Assembly (NCBI GenBank): GCA_024234955.1
Contig: JACKNK010000006.1
Coordinates: forward strand, 62,001 to 126,000
Reading direction: 5' to 3'
DNA: 64,000 bases
Origin: Gammaproteobacteria bacterium
GTDB taxonomy: Bacteria; Pseudomonadota; Gammaproteobacteria; JACKNK01
Shown here: piece by piece, positions 53,129 through 62,500 of the stretch
Position numbering within the stretch: the first letter of the stretch is position 1
Layout: each line of letters begins with the position of its first letter
Made by a program: the position numbers and the translations under genes
The notes under the pieces: model-generated
Databases searched by the model: none
What the model saw: only the letters and a program-made list of their open reading frames with translations
Told to the model about the DNA's origin: nothing

Positions 53129-55216
53129 TTATGGCTGGTTAGCCGGGCGCAACTCAACGCGGCGATTCTTCGCACGACCTTCTGCGGTTCGATTGTCGGC
53201 AACCGGTTCCGTCTCGCCGTAGCCTTTGGAACTCAGCCGGTCTTTCGGAACACCCTTGTCGATCAGATAGGTACGCACGCTTGCGGCTCGGCGTTGCGAC
53301 AGATCGAGATTGTACGCATCCGGACCCTGCGCATCCGTATGGCCGGCAATTTCCACGACCAGATCGCCATTGGCGATCAGAACGTTGGCGACACGGTCAA
53401 GAATCACCGAAGACGCTTCGGTCAGGGTGTCGTCATTGCTCAGGAAGTTGACGCCTTCGAGGGCGATGGCCCGGATCAGGGAGCAGCCAAACGGGCTGAC
53501 CTCATCGCCGGCCGGAGTCCCCGGACAAAGATCTGCCGAATTGGCCACACCGTCCGCATCGTCATCCGGCTCGCAACCGTCTGCATTCACCGGGGTGCCA
53601 GCGGGGGTGTTGGGGCATTTGTCCCCCGAATCGAGGACCCCATCGTGATCGGAATCCAGTTCGCAACCGCTGGCATCCACCGTGGCACCAGGAACGGTAT
53701 CCGGACAGTTGTCAGCGGAGTCACGCACGCCGTCACCGTCGCTATCCAGCTCGCAGCCGTTCACATCCACCTTGGCACCGGCAACCGTATCCGGACACTG
53801 GTCGGCAGAGTCACGCACCCCGTCGCCGTCGCTATCCAGCTCGCAGCCGCTGGCGTCCACCTTGGCACCGGCAACCGTATTCGGACATTTGTCAGCGGAA
53901 TCGCGCACCCCATCGCCGTCGCTATCCAGCTCGCAGCCGTTCACATCCACCTTGGCCCCGGCGACCGTATCCGGACACTGGTCGGCAGAGTCACGCACCC
54001 CGTCGCCGTCGCTATCCAGCTCGCAGCCGTTCGCGTCCACCTTGGCACCGGCAACGGTGTCCGGACATTTGTCAGCGGAATCGAGGACGCCATCGGCATC
54101 GGAATCGAGTTCGCACCCCAGCCCGTCCACCTTCGCGCCCAGCACGGTGGACGGACAGCGGTCACGCGCGTCGATCACTCCGTCGCCATCGGCATCAAGT
54201 TCACAGCCATGCACGTCAACCGCCGCCATCGGGGTACTGGACGGGCAATCGTCCAGACCATCGACAACGCCATCCTTGTCGCCATCGAGTTCGCACCCAT
54301 TGCGATCCACGACTGCGCCGGTTCGGGTGTTCGGGCACTTGTCCTGACTATCGACGACCCGATCGCCGTCGCTATCGAGCTCACAACCCTGCGTATTCAC
54401 GGGCAGCCCCGCTGCGGTCTGCGGGCAGAGATCGAGGCGATCGACAACCCCATCCGCATCGGAATCCAGCTCACAACCTTTGGCATCGACGCGCGCGACC
54501 GCCGGCGTTTCCGGACACTGATCCAGGACATCGATGACGCCATCCACATCCGAATCCAGCGGACAACCGGAAGGATCGACAGGCACACCCGCAGCGGTAT
54601 CCGGGCAACGATCACCGCGATCGACCACGCCATCGCCGTCGCTGTCCCGTTCACGGAAGCGGATGCGGAAAGTGACGTCGTTGACGTCATCGGTGTAGAA
54701 GCTGAGGGTATTGGTGCGCTGCACCCATTCACCCTCACGATTGCTGGCGTGATCGACGACTTCGAAGTGCGCCGGCATCACCCAGGTGTAATTCAGATGG
54801 GTGAAGTTCTCCGGGTGGTGCCAGATGCCGAAATGACCATTGGCACGCGGCTCACCATCGGAGCTGGTGAAGGTGTAAATGCCGTCCTCGCCGCGCACCA
54901 GACTGTCGCCGAACGGGGCCGCGTAGATCACCGAGAAATGCCCCTGATTGAAATGCAGGGTATTGACCTCCTCGTCGTCGGCCTTCCATTCATGCTTGTT
55001 CGGGCTGATGTAATAGAAGTCCGCCAGCTGCACCGATTTCTCGACATGGAAGTCGTAAGAAGTGTTATCCGTGCGCAAGGTGCGGTGCAGCAGATAACCG
55101 GCGGCGTCGTCGTTGAGATAGACGATGGTGTCGCTGGTGACCTCGGCATTGACCTGCGGGGAGAACAGAATCGGGACCAGGATCGCGAAAAGCGGGAGAT
55201 TAAGGCGCATCGACAT
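53129..55216 (-). CDS. OmpA-type outer-membrane protein with thrombospondin type 3 repeats
   Basis: A 695-residue protein. Signal peptide (MSMRLNLPLFAILVPILF, cleavage after QVNA). Residues about 25-185 form an unknown beta-rich region. Then thirteen ~30-residue TSP3 repeats of pattern CP-T--G--VD--GCELDSDGDGV-D--D, which bind calcium. The C-terminal OmpA/MotB peptidoglycan-binding domain has VEIAGHTDAQGPDAYNLDLS and AKNRRVEL. ATG 55216 follows GGAAG. Last gene of the channel/VWA operon. Inferred: anchors the complex to peptidoglycan or outer membrane. Confidence 0.85.
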   Translation of the reverse strand: MSMRLNLPLFAILVPILFSPQVNAEVTSDTIVYLNDDAAGYLLHRTLRTDNTSYDFHVEKSVQLADFYYISPNKHEWKADDEEVNTLHFNQGHFSVIYAAPFGDSLVRGEDGIYTFTSSDGEPRANGHFGIWHHPENFTHLNYTWVMPAHFEVVDHASNREGEWVQRTNTLSFYTDDVNDVTFRIRFRERDSDGDGVVDRGDRCPDTAAGVPVDPSGCPLDSDVDGVIDVLDQCPETPAVARVDAKGCELDSDADGVVDRLDLCPQTAAGLPVNTQGCELDSDGDRVVDSQDKCPNTRTGAVVDRNGCELDGDKDGVVDGLDDCPSSTPMAAVDVHGCELDADGDGVIDARDRCPSTVLGAKVDGLGCELDSDADGVLDSADKCPDTVAGAKVDANGCELDSDGDGVRDSADQCPDTVAGAKVDVNGCELDSDGDGVRDSADKCPNTVAGAKVDASGCELDSDGDGVRDSADQCPDTVAGAKVDVNGCELDSDGDGVRDSADNCPDTVPGATVDASGCELDSDHDGVLDSGDKCPNTPAGTPVNADGCEPDDDADGVANSADLCPGTPAGDEVSPFGCSLIRAIALEGVNFLSNDDTLTEASSVILDRVANVLIANGDLVVEIAGHTDAQGPDAYNLDLSQRRAASVRTYLIDKGVPKDRLSSKGYGETEPVADNRTAEGRAKNRRVELRPANQP
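53510..54650. repeat. tandem 90-bp repeats (TSP3 coding)
   Basis: Thirteen units of about 90 bases encode the TSP3 repeats. Units between about 53730 and 54070 are nearly identical, differing by a few bases, while outer units have diverged. This points to recent local duplication or gene conversion. Not CRISPR: there are no spacers. Confidence 0.85.
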
Positions 55217-55358
55217 GGCGGGCTTCCGTTTCAGAGGCAGCAAGGAATGGCGCCAAATGTACCGGAGCGCGCCCCAGGACCCCATTCGGAAGTGCTTTGC
55301 CGGGCATAAAAACAGTTATGGATGACCGGGTTTCCGCGTTCAGACCTGGCATGCGCGA

Positions 55359-56366
55359 TCACGGCCTGGTGGCATTCAGACCGACAAAGCTGCCGCCATT
55401 TTCTTCCGCGAGCTTGCGCATCAGGGCGGCGAAACGGACCGCATTCAAAGTCGCTTCCTTGCCGTTCTGGAACATGGTCGGAAAACCGACCGCGTGGATA
55501 CGTACCAGGCGTTCCTTGGGTTTTTTGCCGGAATTCAGACGGCTCACGGTGTTGAGCAGGTCCTGGATCGATCCGCGCGAAAAATCGTCGCCAAACACAT
55601 ACAGACTGATGCGCCGATCCGGGCGATGGTATTTGCGGATCGCTGCTTCGATGCCCTCTTCCGGGCTTGAATTGGAGAACGGGGTCCAGCCGGCGAGACG
55701 CTCGAGAATGGCCTTGCGACGGCCTTCGGTATCCGGAATCCAGCGGTCCTTGTAGGCCTCGAACATGTAATCGCCCATGTCATTCATGACCTGGATGCCC
55801 TTGACCTTGGGATGGATGTCGAGGATTTCCGTCAGCTTCTTGAGCACCAGCGACCAGGCGCCCTTTTGCATCGAGCCCGAGGTGTCGATGATGAAGATGA
55901 TGTATTCCGCATCGACCGGCACCCCGCCGATGGTGGTGTCTTCCTGATGGCGCTGATAGCTGGCCCCGAGCAGGCGACGCTGCGCCTCGCTGAGCTTCTG
56001 TTGGGCCTGGCTGAGCTGCTTGGCGATCACGGTCTGCGCTTCGTGGGTGTTGCGCGTGGTCTGATATTGCCCCCGGATTTTGGAAAGATCGCCCTGCAGA
56101 CGGGCAAGCCGGGTCTTGATCTCGGAAAGTTGCTCCTGGCTGGCGGTCAGATCGCGATTGAGCACCGTGGTCTCACCACGAATCTCGAACAGTTCCTGCT
56201 GACGTTGCGCGACCAGTCCGGAAAGGTCGGCCGAGATGCGCTCGATGGTCACCGGTTCGGCAATCTTGACGATCACCAGCAGCAGAATGATGGCCCCGAA
56301 GCCGCAGGACACCACGTCCAGGAAAGACATGGAAAAGATCTCAACCTCACGACGACTGCGTTTCAT
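55359..56366 (-). CDS. membrane VWA-domain protein (second)
   Basis: A 335-residue protein. N-terminus MKRSRREVEIFSMSFLDVVS runs into one membrane helix (CGFGAIILLLVIV). A coiled coil (about 50-135) leads to a VWA domain with MIDAS motif FIIDTSGSM (DxSxS) and a later DDFSRGS. Its start (SFLDVxxCGFGA) is shared with the next gene, indicating one family. Periplasmic VWA domain inferred. Metal-dependent adhesion or regulation of the channel is likely. Confidence 0.8.
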   Translation of the reverse strand: MKRSRREVEIFSMSFLDVVSCGFGAIILLLVIVKIAEPVTIERISADLSGLVAQRQQELFEIRGETTVLNRDLTASQEQLSEIKTRLARLQGDLSKIRGQYQTTRNTHEAQTVIAKQLSQAQQKLSEAQRRLLGASYQRHQEDTTIGGVPVDAEYIIFIIDTSGSMQKGAWSLVLKKLTEILDIHPKVKGIQVMNDMGDYMFEAYKDRWIPDTEGRRKAILERLAGWTPFSNSSPEEGIEAAIRKYHRPDRRISLYVFGDDFSRGSIQDLLNTVSRLNSGKKPKERLVRIHAVGFPTMFQNGKEATLNAVRFAALMRKLAEENGGSFVGLNATRP

Positions 56367-56439
56367 GACGCACCCCGCGAGGCAAACGCGCTAATCGCAA
56401 CGTCGCAGAGAACGCAGCGCGGGCGATTCGCCACCGGGC

Positions 56440-57531
56440 TCACGGCCAGTCCCTCGATGGCGTGATGAAAGCGCCTTTGCTCTGCACCGCGAGTTCCCAA
56501 TAACCGGCGGCAGCGAAGGCGTCGCCTTCCATCGGGAACAGGATCGTGTTCACCGGAACGCCTTTCGGGAGGCGTTTGACTGCGTCGTTGAAGTGTTCGA
56601 TGCGTTCCTCGTTGGTGACCTTGGTCTTGCTCGGTCTGGACTTGCCCTGGGTCGGCAGGCCGTCGGTGATCAGCAGGACGTTGTCCGGCTGCGGCGTCAT
56701 GTCGCGCACCGCGTCGAAGGCGTTGTACAGACTGGTGCCACCGCGTGGCAGGCGTTGATAGACGGCGCGGATGGCGTCTTCAATGTCGCCGCGCTCGCCC
56801 GTCTTCAGCCAGCCTGGCCGGCCTGCGATGACCGGCTCGGCCTGGGTGTTGAAGGCGTAAACCTGGAATTCGCCGCCCACCGGGAGATTGCTGATCAACC
56901 ATTCTGCCGTGGCCTGGGCGCGTTTCCATTTCGGCGAGGCGCGCTGCTCGGCTTCGCTCAGGTTGCGGCGCAGGATCACGTTTATGACCGTCTCATCGAG
57001 CATGCTGGCGGAGGCATCGAGCAGGATCAGCACGCGTTTGCCCCCGAGTTTGAGCCCGGTCAGATACTGGCGGTCGCCGTCGCCCTGAACGCGATGCAGC
57101 CGCTCTCCCTCTTCCCGATCGGCTTCGGCCTGCGCGCCCAGACGTTTATTTTCGGTGTCCAGGGTCTTCAGGTCGGACTTCAATTCGTTGATGTGCGCCT
57201 TGGTCGCCAGAGTCTGCTGTTCCAGGCGGGCAATTTCGACATCCAGGTCGGTGCGCTTCTGAATCACCCGTTCGGCCTCACCTTCCATGCGCACCCGTTC
57301 CGCCTCGGTCGCCTCCAGACTGTTACGCGCCTCGACCAGGTTCGCCCGCCCGGCGATCACCTCCTTCTCCAGCCTGAGCACCTCGCCGCGCAGATCGGTG
57401 AAGGTCTTTTCGCGGGTCTGCACGGTATCGTGATTGAGGATCAGCACCAGCAACACCACCGCGCCGAAGCCGCAGAACATGATGTCCAGGAACGACAGCG
57501 AGAACGGCGAAAGCGTGCGGCGTGGTCTCAT
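56440..57531 (-). CDS. membrane VWA-domain protein (first)
   Basis: A 363-residue protein. N-terminal membrane helix (SFLDIMFCGFGAVVLLVLIL), long coiled coil (about 35-150), then a VWA domain with LILLDASASM (MIDAS), GGTSLYNAFD and LLITDGLPTQG. Family knowledge: VWA proteins of this start are found next to MotA/TolQ/ExbB-like channels, where the first helix may play the ExbD/MotB role. 25 bases after the channel gene. Confidence 0.8.
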   Translation of the reverse strand: MRPRRTLSPFSLSFLDIMFCGFGAVVLLVLILNHDTVQTREKTFTDLRGEVLRLEKEVIAGRANLVEARNSLEATEAERVRMEGEAERVIQKRTDLDVEIARLEQQTLATKAHINELKSDLKTLDTENKRLGAQAEADREEGERLHRVQGDGDRQYLTGLKLGGKRVLILLDASASMLDETVINVILRRNLSEAEQRASPKWKRAQATAEWLISNLPVGGEFQVYAFNTQAEPVIAGRPGWLKTGERGDIEDAIRAVYQRLPRGGTSLYNAFDAVRDMTPQPDNVLLITDGLPTQGKSRPSKTKVTNEERIEHFNDAVKRLPKGVPVNTILFPMEGDAFAAAGYWELAVQSKGAFITPSRDWP

Positions 57532-57556
57532 GGTCGGTTATGGGATGCGGTCGAAC

Positions 57557-58351
57557 TCACGAACGCAGCTTGCGGATGAATTCCCGGTCCACATAACGCT
57601 CGGCATCGAGCACCAGCCGTTCCTGCATCAACTGGATCTGGTGGATGAAGAACATCAGCACGATGGAAATGACCAGGGCGATGAAGGTCGAGTTGAAAGC
57701 CACCCCCAGGCTTTCAGTCACTCCGGTGATGTCGCCCTCAACCGCCTTGTGTGCCTGACCCAGTGCATCGCCGATACCGCGCACCGTGCCGATGAAACCG
57801 ACCGAGGGAATCGCCCAGGCGATGTAGCGGATGATCGACAGTTCGGTCTCCATGCGCCCGCCTTCGGAATCGCAGACATCGCGTGCGGCCGTGGATACGT
57901 CCTGCACATTGCCGGTCGCAGCGAAGCGTTCGATCGCGGTCGCCAATGCCCTGGGCAGCACCCAGTCGCGCATCTGCGCGGGCAACGCGGCAAGGCGCTC
58001 GGACAGCAGTCGCGTGTCTTCCTTGCCGATTGGCATACCAGGTGGCAGATCGAGCAGGTCGCGTTCCCCCAGGCGTTGCTGCCGCCAGGTATCCCGACCC
58101 TTGTAAGCGAGAATCGCGAACGCCCACAGCATGAGCACGAGACAGGACTCCTGCTCGTAGTCCTTGAGCACCACGTAGAAGGAATCTTCGGTGATCGCGT
58201 CCGGATTCGCGGCCAGCATCTCCGCTTTGGCGCGCAGATCGGCATCCGCATTGGGCCGGATCACCGCCACGTAGAGCGCATGCATGACGATGAAGGCGAT
58301 CAGCAGGGCGAATATCTGGTACAGCAATTCGGTCGGCAGGTTCTTTTTCAT
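57557..58351 (-). CDS. MotA/TolQ/ExbB-type proton channel subunit
   Basis: A 264-residue protein. Membrane helices near 10-30, 70-90, 170-192 and 212-236. The MotA_ExbB core is IAWAIPSVGFIGTVRGIGDA, then GVAFNSTFIALVISIVLMF. First gene of the operon. Known: such subunits form ion-driven pentamers around a dimer of one-helix partners. Here the partners would be the two VWA proteins. Inferred: an energised envelope complex of unknown job. Confidence 0.82.
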   Translation of the reverse strand: MKKNLPTELLYQIFALLIAFIVMHALYVAVIRPNADADLRAKAEMLAANPDAITEDSFYVVLKDYEQESCLVLMLWAFAILAYKGRDTWRQQRLGERDLLDLPPGMPIGKEDTRLLSERLAALPAQMRDWVLPRALATAIERFAATGNVQDVSTAARDVCDSEGGRMETELSIIRYIAWAIPSVGFIGTVRGIGDALGQAHKAVEGDITGVTESLGVAFNSTFIALVISIVLMFFIHQIQLMQERLVLDAERYVDREFIRKLRS

Positions 58352-58614
58352 GAACGAAGGCTTTGCTCAAGGTGTGGGCAACAAGCCGCGACGAGCGCGG
58401 GCGACGTTGTCCATCCTACATTTCTTGATGCCATGCGTGCCTTACCGCTTCCGCACGATAGCGCGAAGCCGTTCGACCGGCGGACGATCTTAAAACTTCG
58501 GTGGGATTGACGATGAACAGCCTTATCGCTTGAATGCGCGACCCGCCGAAGCATCCCGGAATCGTATCGGCGTGTTGCGTTTGAGCCCGCGCAATCCGGG
58601 CCGTGTGTAGCGTG

Positions 58615-59385
58615 ATGCGTCTCATCAGTTTCGACACCTATCGCAGCGTCGGTATCACCGGGGTCATCCCGCTCAAACCCGACGGGTTCGCCCGTCACCA
58701 AGCGCTCATTGCATCCGCCGACTGGGTATTGTTCCCGCAGACCTGGCAGCTGAATGTGCTCTGCTATGCGTGGAAACTTCCCGTATTTCCGTCGCCCGCT
58801 AGCTACGACATCGGCTATGACAAGGTCGAGCAGACCCGGGTGTTCGAAGCGCTGGCCCCGTCGCATGTCCCACATACCTTGATCCTGCCGGCGACGGAAA
58901 CGGCGATGGCCGAGGCGATTGACGTGCTGGGCCTGCCGATGGTGGTCAAGGAACCGCGCAATTCGATGGGCCGAGGCGTGAGTCTGATCGAAACCCGCCA
59001 ACAACTTCGGGAATGGTGCGCAAGCAGGCCGGTGCTGTATGCGCAGGAGTACCTGCCCCTGGAAGGCGATCTCCGCATCGTCTGGGTCGGCGATCGCGTC
59101 GTCGCGGCCTATTGGCGACTGGGCGGCGACGGGTTTCACCACAACCTCGCCTGCGGCGCTGAACTTTCCTTCGATGCCATCCCTGACGCGGCACTGGAGC
59201 TGGTGTCCCGCGTGGCGACCGCGCTCGACATCGATCACGCCGGATTCGACGTCGCCTGGGTCGATGGCCACCCTTACCTGCTGGAAATGAATGTCCTGTT
59301 CGGCAACATCGGCGTACAGCGGGCAGGCGTTGCCCTGGGGCCTGTCATCGAGGGCTATCTTCGCCGGCGCCAGATGGGCCGATAA
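58615..59385 (+). CDS. RimK-like ATP-grasp enzyme
   Basis: A 256-residue protein from ATG 58615 (MRLISFDTYRSVGITGVIPL). ATP-grasp features: VVKEPRNSMGRGVSLIET (P-loop-like with Lys), YAQEYLPLEGDLRIVWVGD, and the metal-site end FDVAWVDGHPYLLEMNV (E/N-x-N). Known family role: ligates amino acids or peptides to carboxylates. Substrate unknown. Divergent from the channel operon with a 263-base promoter region that shows no other feature; a modifier of that system is possible. Confidence 0.75.
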   Translation: MRLISFDTYRSVGITGVIPLKPDGFARHQALIASADWVLFPQTWQLNVLCYAWKLPVFPSPASYDIGYDKVEQTRVFEALAPSHVPHTLILPATETAMAEAIDVLGLPMVVKEPRNSMGRGVSLIETRQQLREWCASRPVLYAQEYLPLEGDLRIVWVGDRVVAAYWRLGGDGFHHNLACGAELSFDAIPDAALELVSRVATALDIDHAGFDVAWVDGHPYLLEMNVLFGNIGVQRAGVALGPVIEGYLRRRQMGR

Positions 59386-59522
59386 CTGGATTGGCCCCGT
59401 CCTTCACCGACCGATTCTCCTGGCCGGCATCATGTCCCTGGAATCCCTGCAGTCCATCTGAAAAGGAGTACCGCCGGTATTCGAGAGATCTCACGCGCGG
59501 CGGTGATGGATGATCGTGTTCT

Positions 59523-62500
59523 TCATAAGCCGAATACATCACCCAATGTATTGAAGCCTTTGGATATTGCTTTCCAGGCCTTGTTGAAGGCTTTGACGAA
59601 CTGAATCTGGGCGAAAAATGCGGCGATTTCCTTGCCCACCACCCCAAAAGTGTGAAAGACCTCCGTACTGACGAAGCCACCGGCGAGCAGGGTGTAACGG
59701 AGTGCATCGTGCGAAATGTTCAACACGGTGTTGAGCGCCACGCCCGCTTCTTTAACCGGCACGCCAATGTCTTTGAGGGCGGCGGCGACCCATTGCAACT
59801 TCAAGTTGGCTGCGCCGTCCCAGGCGACGTTTAGGAAGCCGGTGACGTTGACGGCGTCGAACCCGGCCGCATGAAGCAGTTTGCCGACCGTGGTCAGTTG
59901 GAATTCGGTGAAGCCATAGAGGCCCTTGAGAACCATTCCAGTCTCTATGCCGTTGAACCCCAGAAGCTTCAGGGTGCTGGCAATCTGGTTCTGCGGGGAC
60001 TGCAGGACGCTCTTCATCACCGCGCCGATGTCGTTGACGGGGAACCCGGCGGCCTTGAGCGCGGCAGGGATACCCGTCGCATCGGCGAGCTGCGCTTGCA
60101 GGCCGGTCGCGACCTCCCAGGCGTTGTAACCACCTCTCTTGAGCACCAAGGCAAGGGCGTCGGTACCCAGGTTGTAGACCGGCCCCAACCCGGTCGCGGC
60201 GAACACGGAATCCAGTCCGGAATTCTTGAGCACGGTGAGTGCGGCGTCCGCAGGGAGCTGATAGAAGGTGTTCAAACCCTGAACGATGTCCTGGGCGCTG
60301 GCTTGCATGCGGAGCGCGGCCTTGACGGCAGATTCCGGGTCGGCGTTGTAGACACTCTTGGCGACGGACAGCGCGTTGACCGTCAATTCGACGGAGCCGC
60401 GTGCGACCGCATCCGCGAGGTCCTCGAACTTCCCCCAGACCATCTTGATGAGATCAAGACCGTGCACGGCAAGGTGGTTGAGGATCGCCGTATAGAGCGT
60501 ATCGAAACCGGTGGGCGGTGTGCTCAGCGTCAGTGTCGGGAAAGAGATGTTGACACCGTAGAGGTTGAGGGCGCCGCTGAGCGACATCGAGAATTCGGCA
60601 CCCACCGCGACGCTGATTGCCGTCTGCAAAGTGAAGGAGACGTTGATCAGATTCAGGTTGCCAAGCGGAGTGGGCAACTTGCAGTTGAGGAAAACGCCCA
60701 TCGTGCCCGAGGCCGAATAACGCGTTGGCGAAATGCTCGCAACCAGGTTGGTATTGAGCGAGAGCCAGTTGTGACTGAACGTGAGCTTGATACCGTCATT
60801 GTTGCCTTGAAGGTCAACTCGCTCGGTGGCACCGAACAACTTCATTCGCGCCGACCCCGCCAACGTCGGCGTTCCCGACATGGCCAGGTTCGCCTGCAGG
60901 ACCGGCCCCGGGTTGTTGGGCCCGACGCCTGTCAGTTCCACGATGCCCGCCAGGTCGATCGAGTCCATGTCCAGCTTCAGACGCAGTCCGTCGCTGGTGT
61001 CCGCGACCAGATAGACGCCCGCGCCCCAGCCCCACAGGTCGGAGCGGCCTTGCACGGTCACGCCCTCGTCGCGGAAATGGATGCCGCCGATTGAACAGGC
61101 GGTGGGCACGATGTTGACCTTCACGCCCTTGAGCGACAGGTCGAAGACCTGGTTGAACACGCCTTGTACCTGGGAAAGCGGGACATAGCGGAGCGGCGAG
61201 ACCGCCTTGATGACGTCCGCGACTTTGAGCTTTTCGAAATCTGCGGCGATGACGAATTCGTCCGGGTCGGTGATGTCGACCTTGAAAGCCAGCATGCCGT
61301 CCACGGCACCGAGACGCATGTCGCCGACGATGCCGAAGCTGTCGAGCGCACCGGCGACGTTGACGCCGGCTTCGACGGCCATCCGTCGCAGCGATATGCC
61401 GGGTATGCCGAAGGGTTTGTCCCAGGCGCCCGAGTTCTGGACCTTTCCGGTGAGTTCGCCGTCCGGGTGTCGTCCGGTGCCGTTCATGGTGAACGAGCCG
61501 GTCAGGGATTCCGGTTCGAGCTTGAAGCCGCCCGTGAACACAAGGTGGCGGGTGCTGGTGCCTTCCTTCAGGGACACGACCAGGTCGCTGGACAGCGTGA
61601 ATGCCGGTTCCGGAGGCGTCCCCTTCACCGAGATACCGAAGTCGGAGCGGGTCAGACGCAACTTGAAAGCGCTGGTGTCGACCAGGGTGATCTGACGTTT
61701 GGCCGCCATTTCGAACACGAATTCGGGCGTTCGGCCGGAGGCATCGATGGCCGCGTGCAGGGCCAGTTCCTTGAGCTGGAGGAGCTTGCCGACGAGGCGG
61801 ACGATGTCATTGGTCGATTCGGAAATCTTGATGTTGGCGAAGGCGTTGAAGCCTTCGTTGATGCCGGAGTCCAGGCCCGGGTCGTATACCGTCTTGAGCG
61901 TCTGGACGATGATCTTAGGATCGGTCAGCGCCAGGGAGCCGATGATGGGAAGTTCGGTGATACCTGCCAGCGAGCGGGCGGGTTGAGCACCCGAAAGGAC
62001 CTGGTTGAGGCTCAACGGGGTCGGCAGGGTCAGCGTGATCGCGCAGTTCGGTTTGCCCTTGTGATGGAAGAACGCGACTTCGATGCCGGTGTCGTCGGTG
62101 CTCAGCAACGTGGTCTTGCCGCTGAGGATCAGCGCGTGGTTGTCGGGTACGCCGAGTTCGACCTCACCCTTGTCGTTGATGGGGGTTTCTGCGCCGGCGA
62201 CGCCTTCCATGCCGAGCGTACCGGGGCGGCTGGAGACCTGGACGCCGGTGACGGTGATCGCGGCGCCGATGATCTTGCTGACGACGTCGCCGGCGAACGG
62301 TGTCAGCAGAGTCCGGTCCAGCGTGATCTGGTCGTTGCGTGTGGCGGCGGTCAATTGCGCCTTGAAGGTTGCCGTGGAGGCTGGCGTCGCGGTCGCTGCG
62401 TATGGGTTGTTGGTCACGCTGATCGTGCCGTCCCGGTTGGCGGTGGCCAGCAGGTTGCCTGCGGAGTTGAGCCCGATGCCGTTGATCTGCGCGCTGCCTA

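Noticed and set aside
53294..55309. 671-codon open frame on the plus strand opposite the OmpA-type gene
   Set aside because: Produced by the tandem TSP3 repeats read in reverse; the minus strand has signal peptide, TSP3 and OmpA motifs.
53129..58351. Zorya defence system
   Set aside because: There is an ExbB-like subunit, but no ZorB-type MotB-OmpA fusion partner and no ZorC/D helicase; VWA proteins are not Zorya components.
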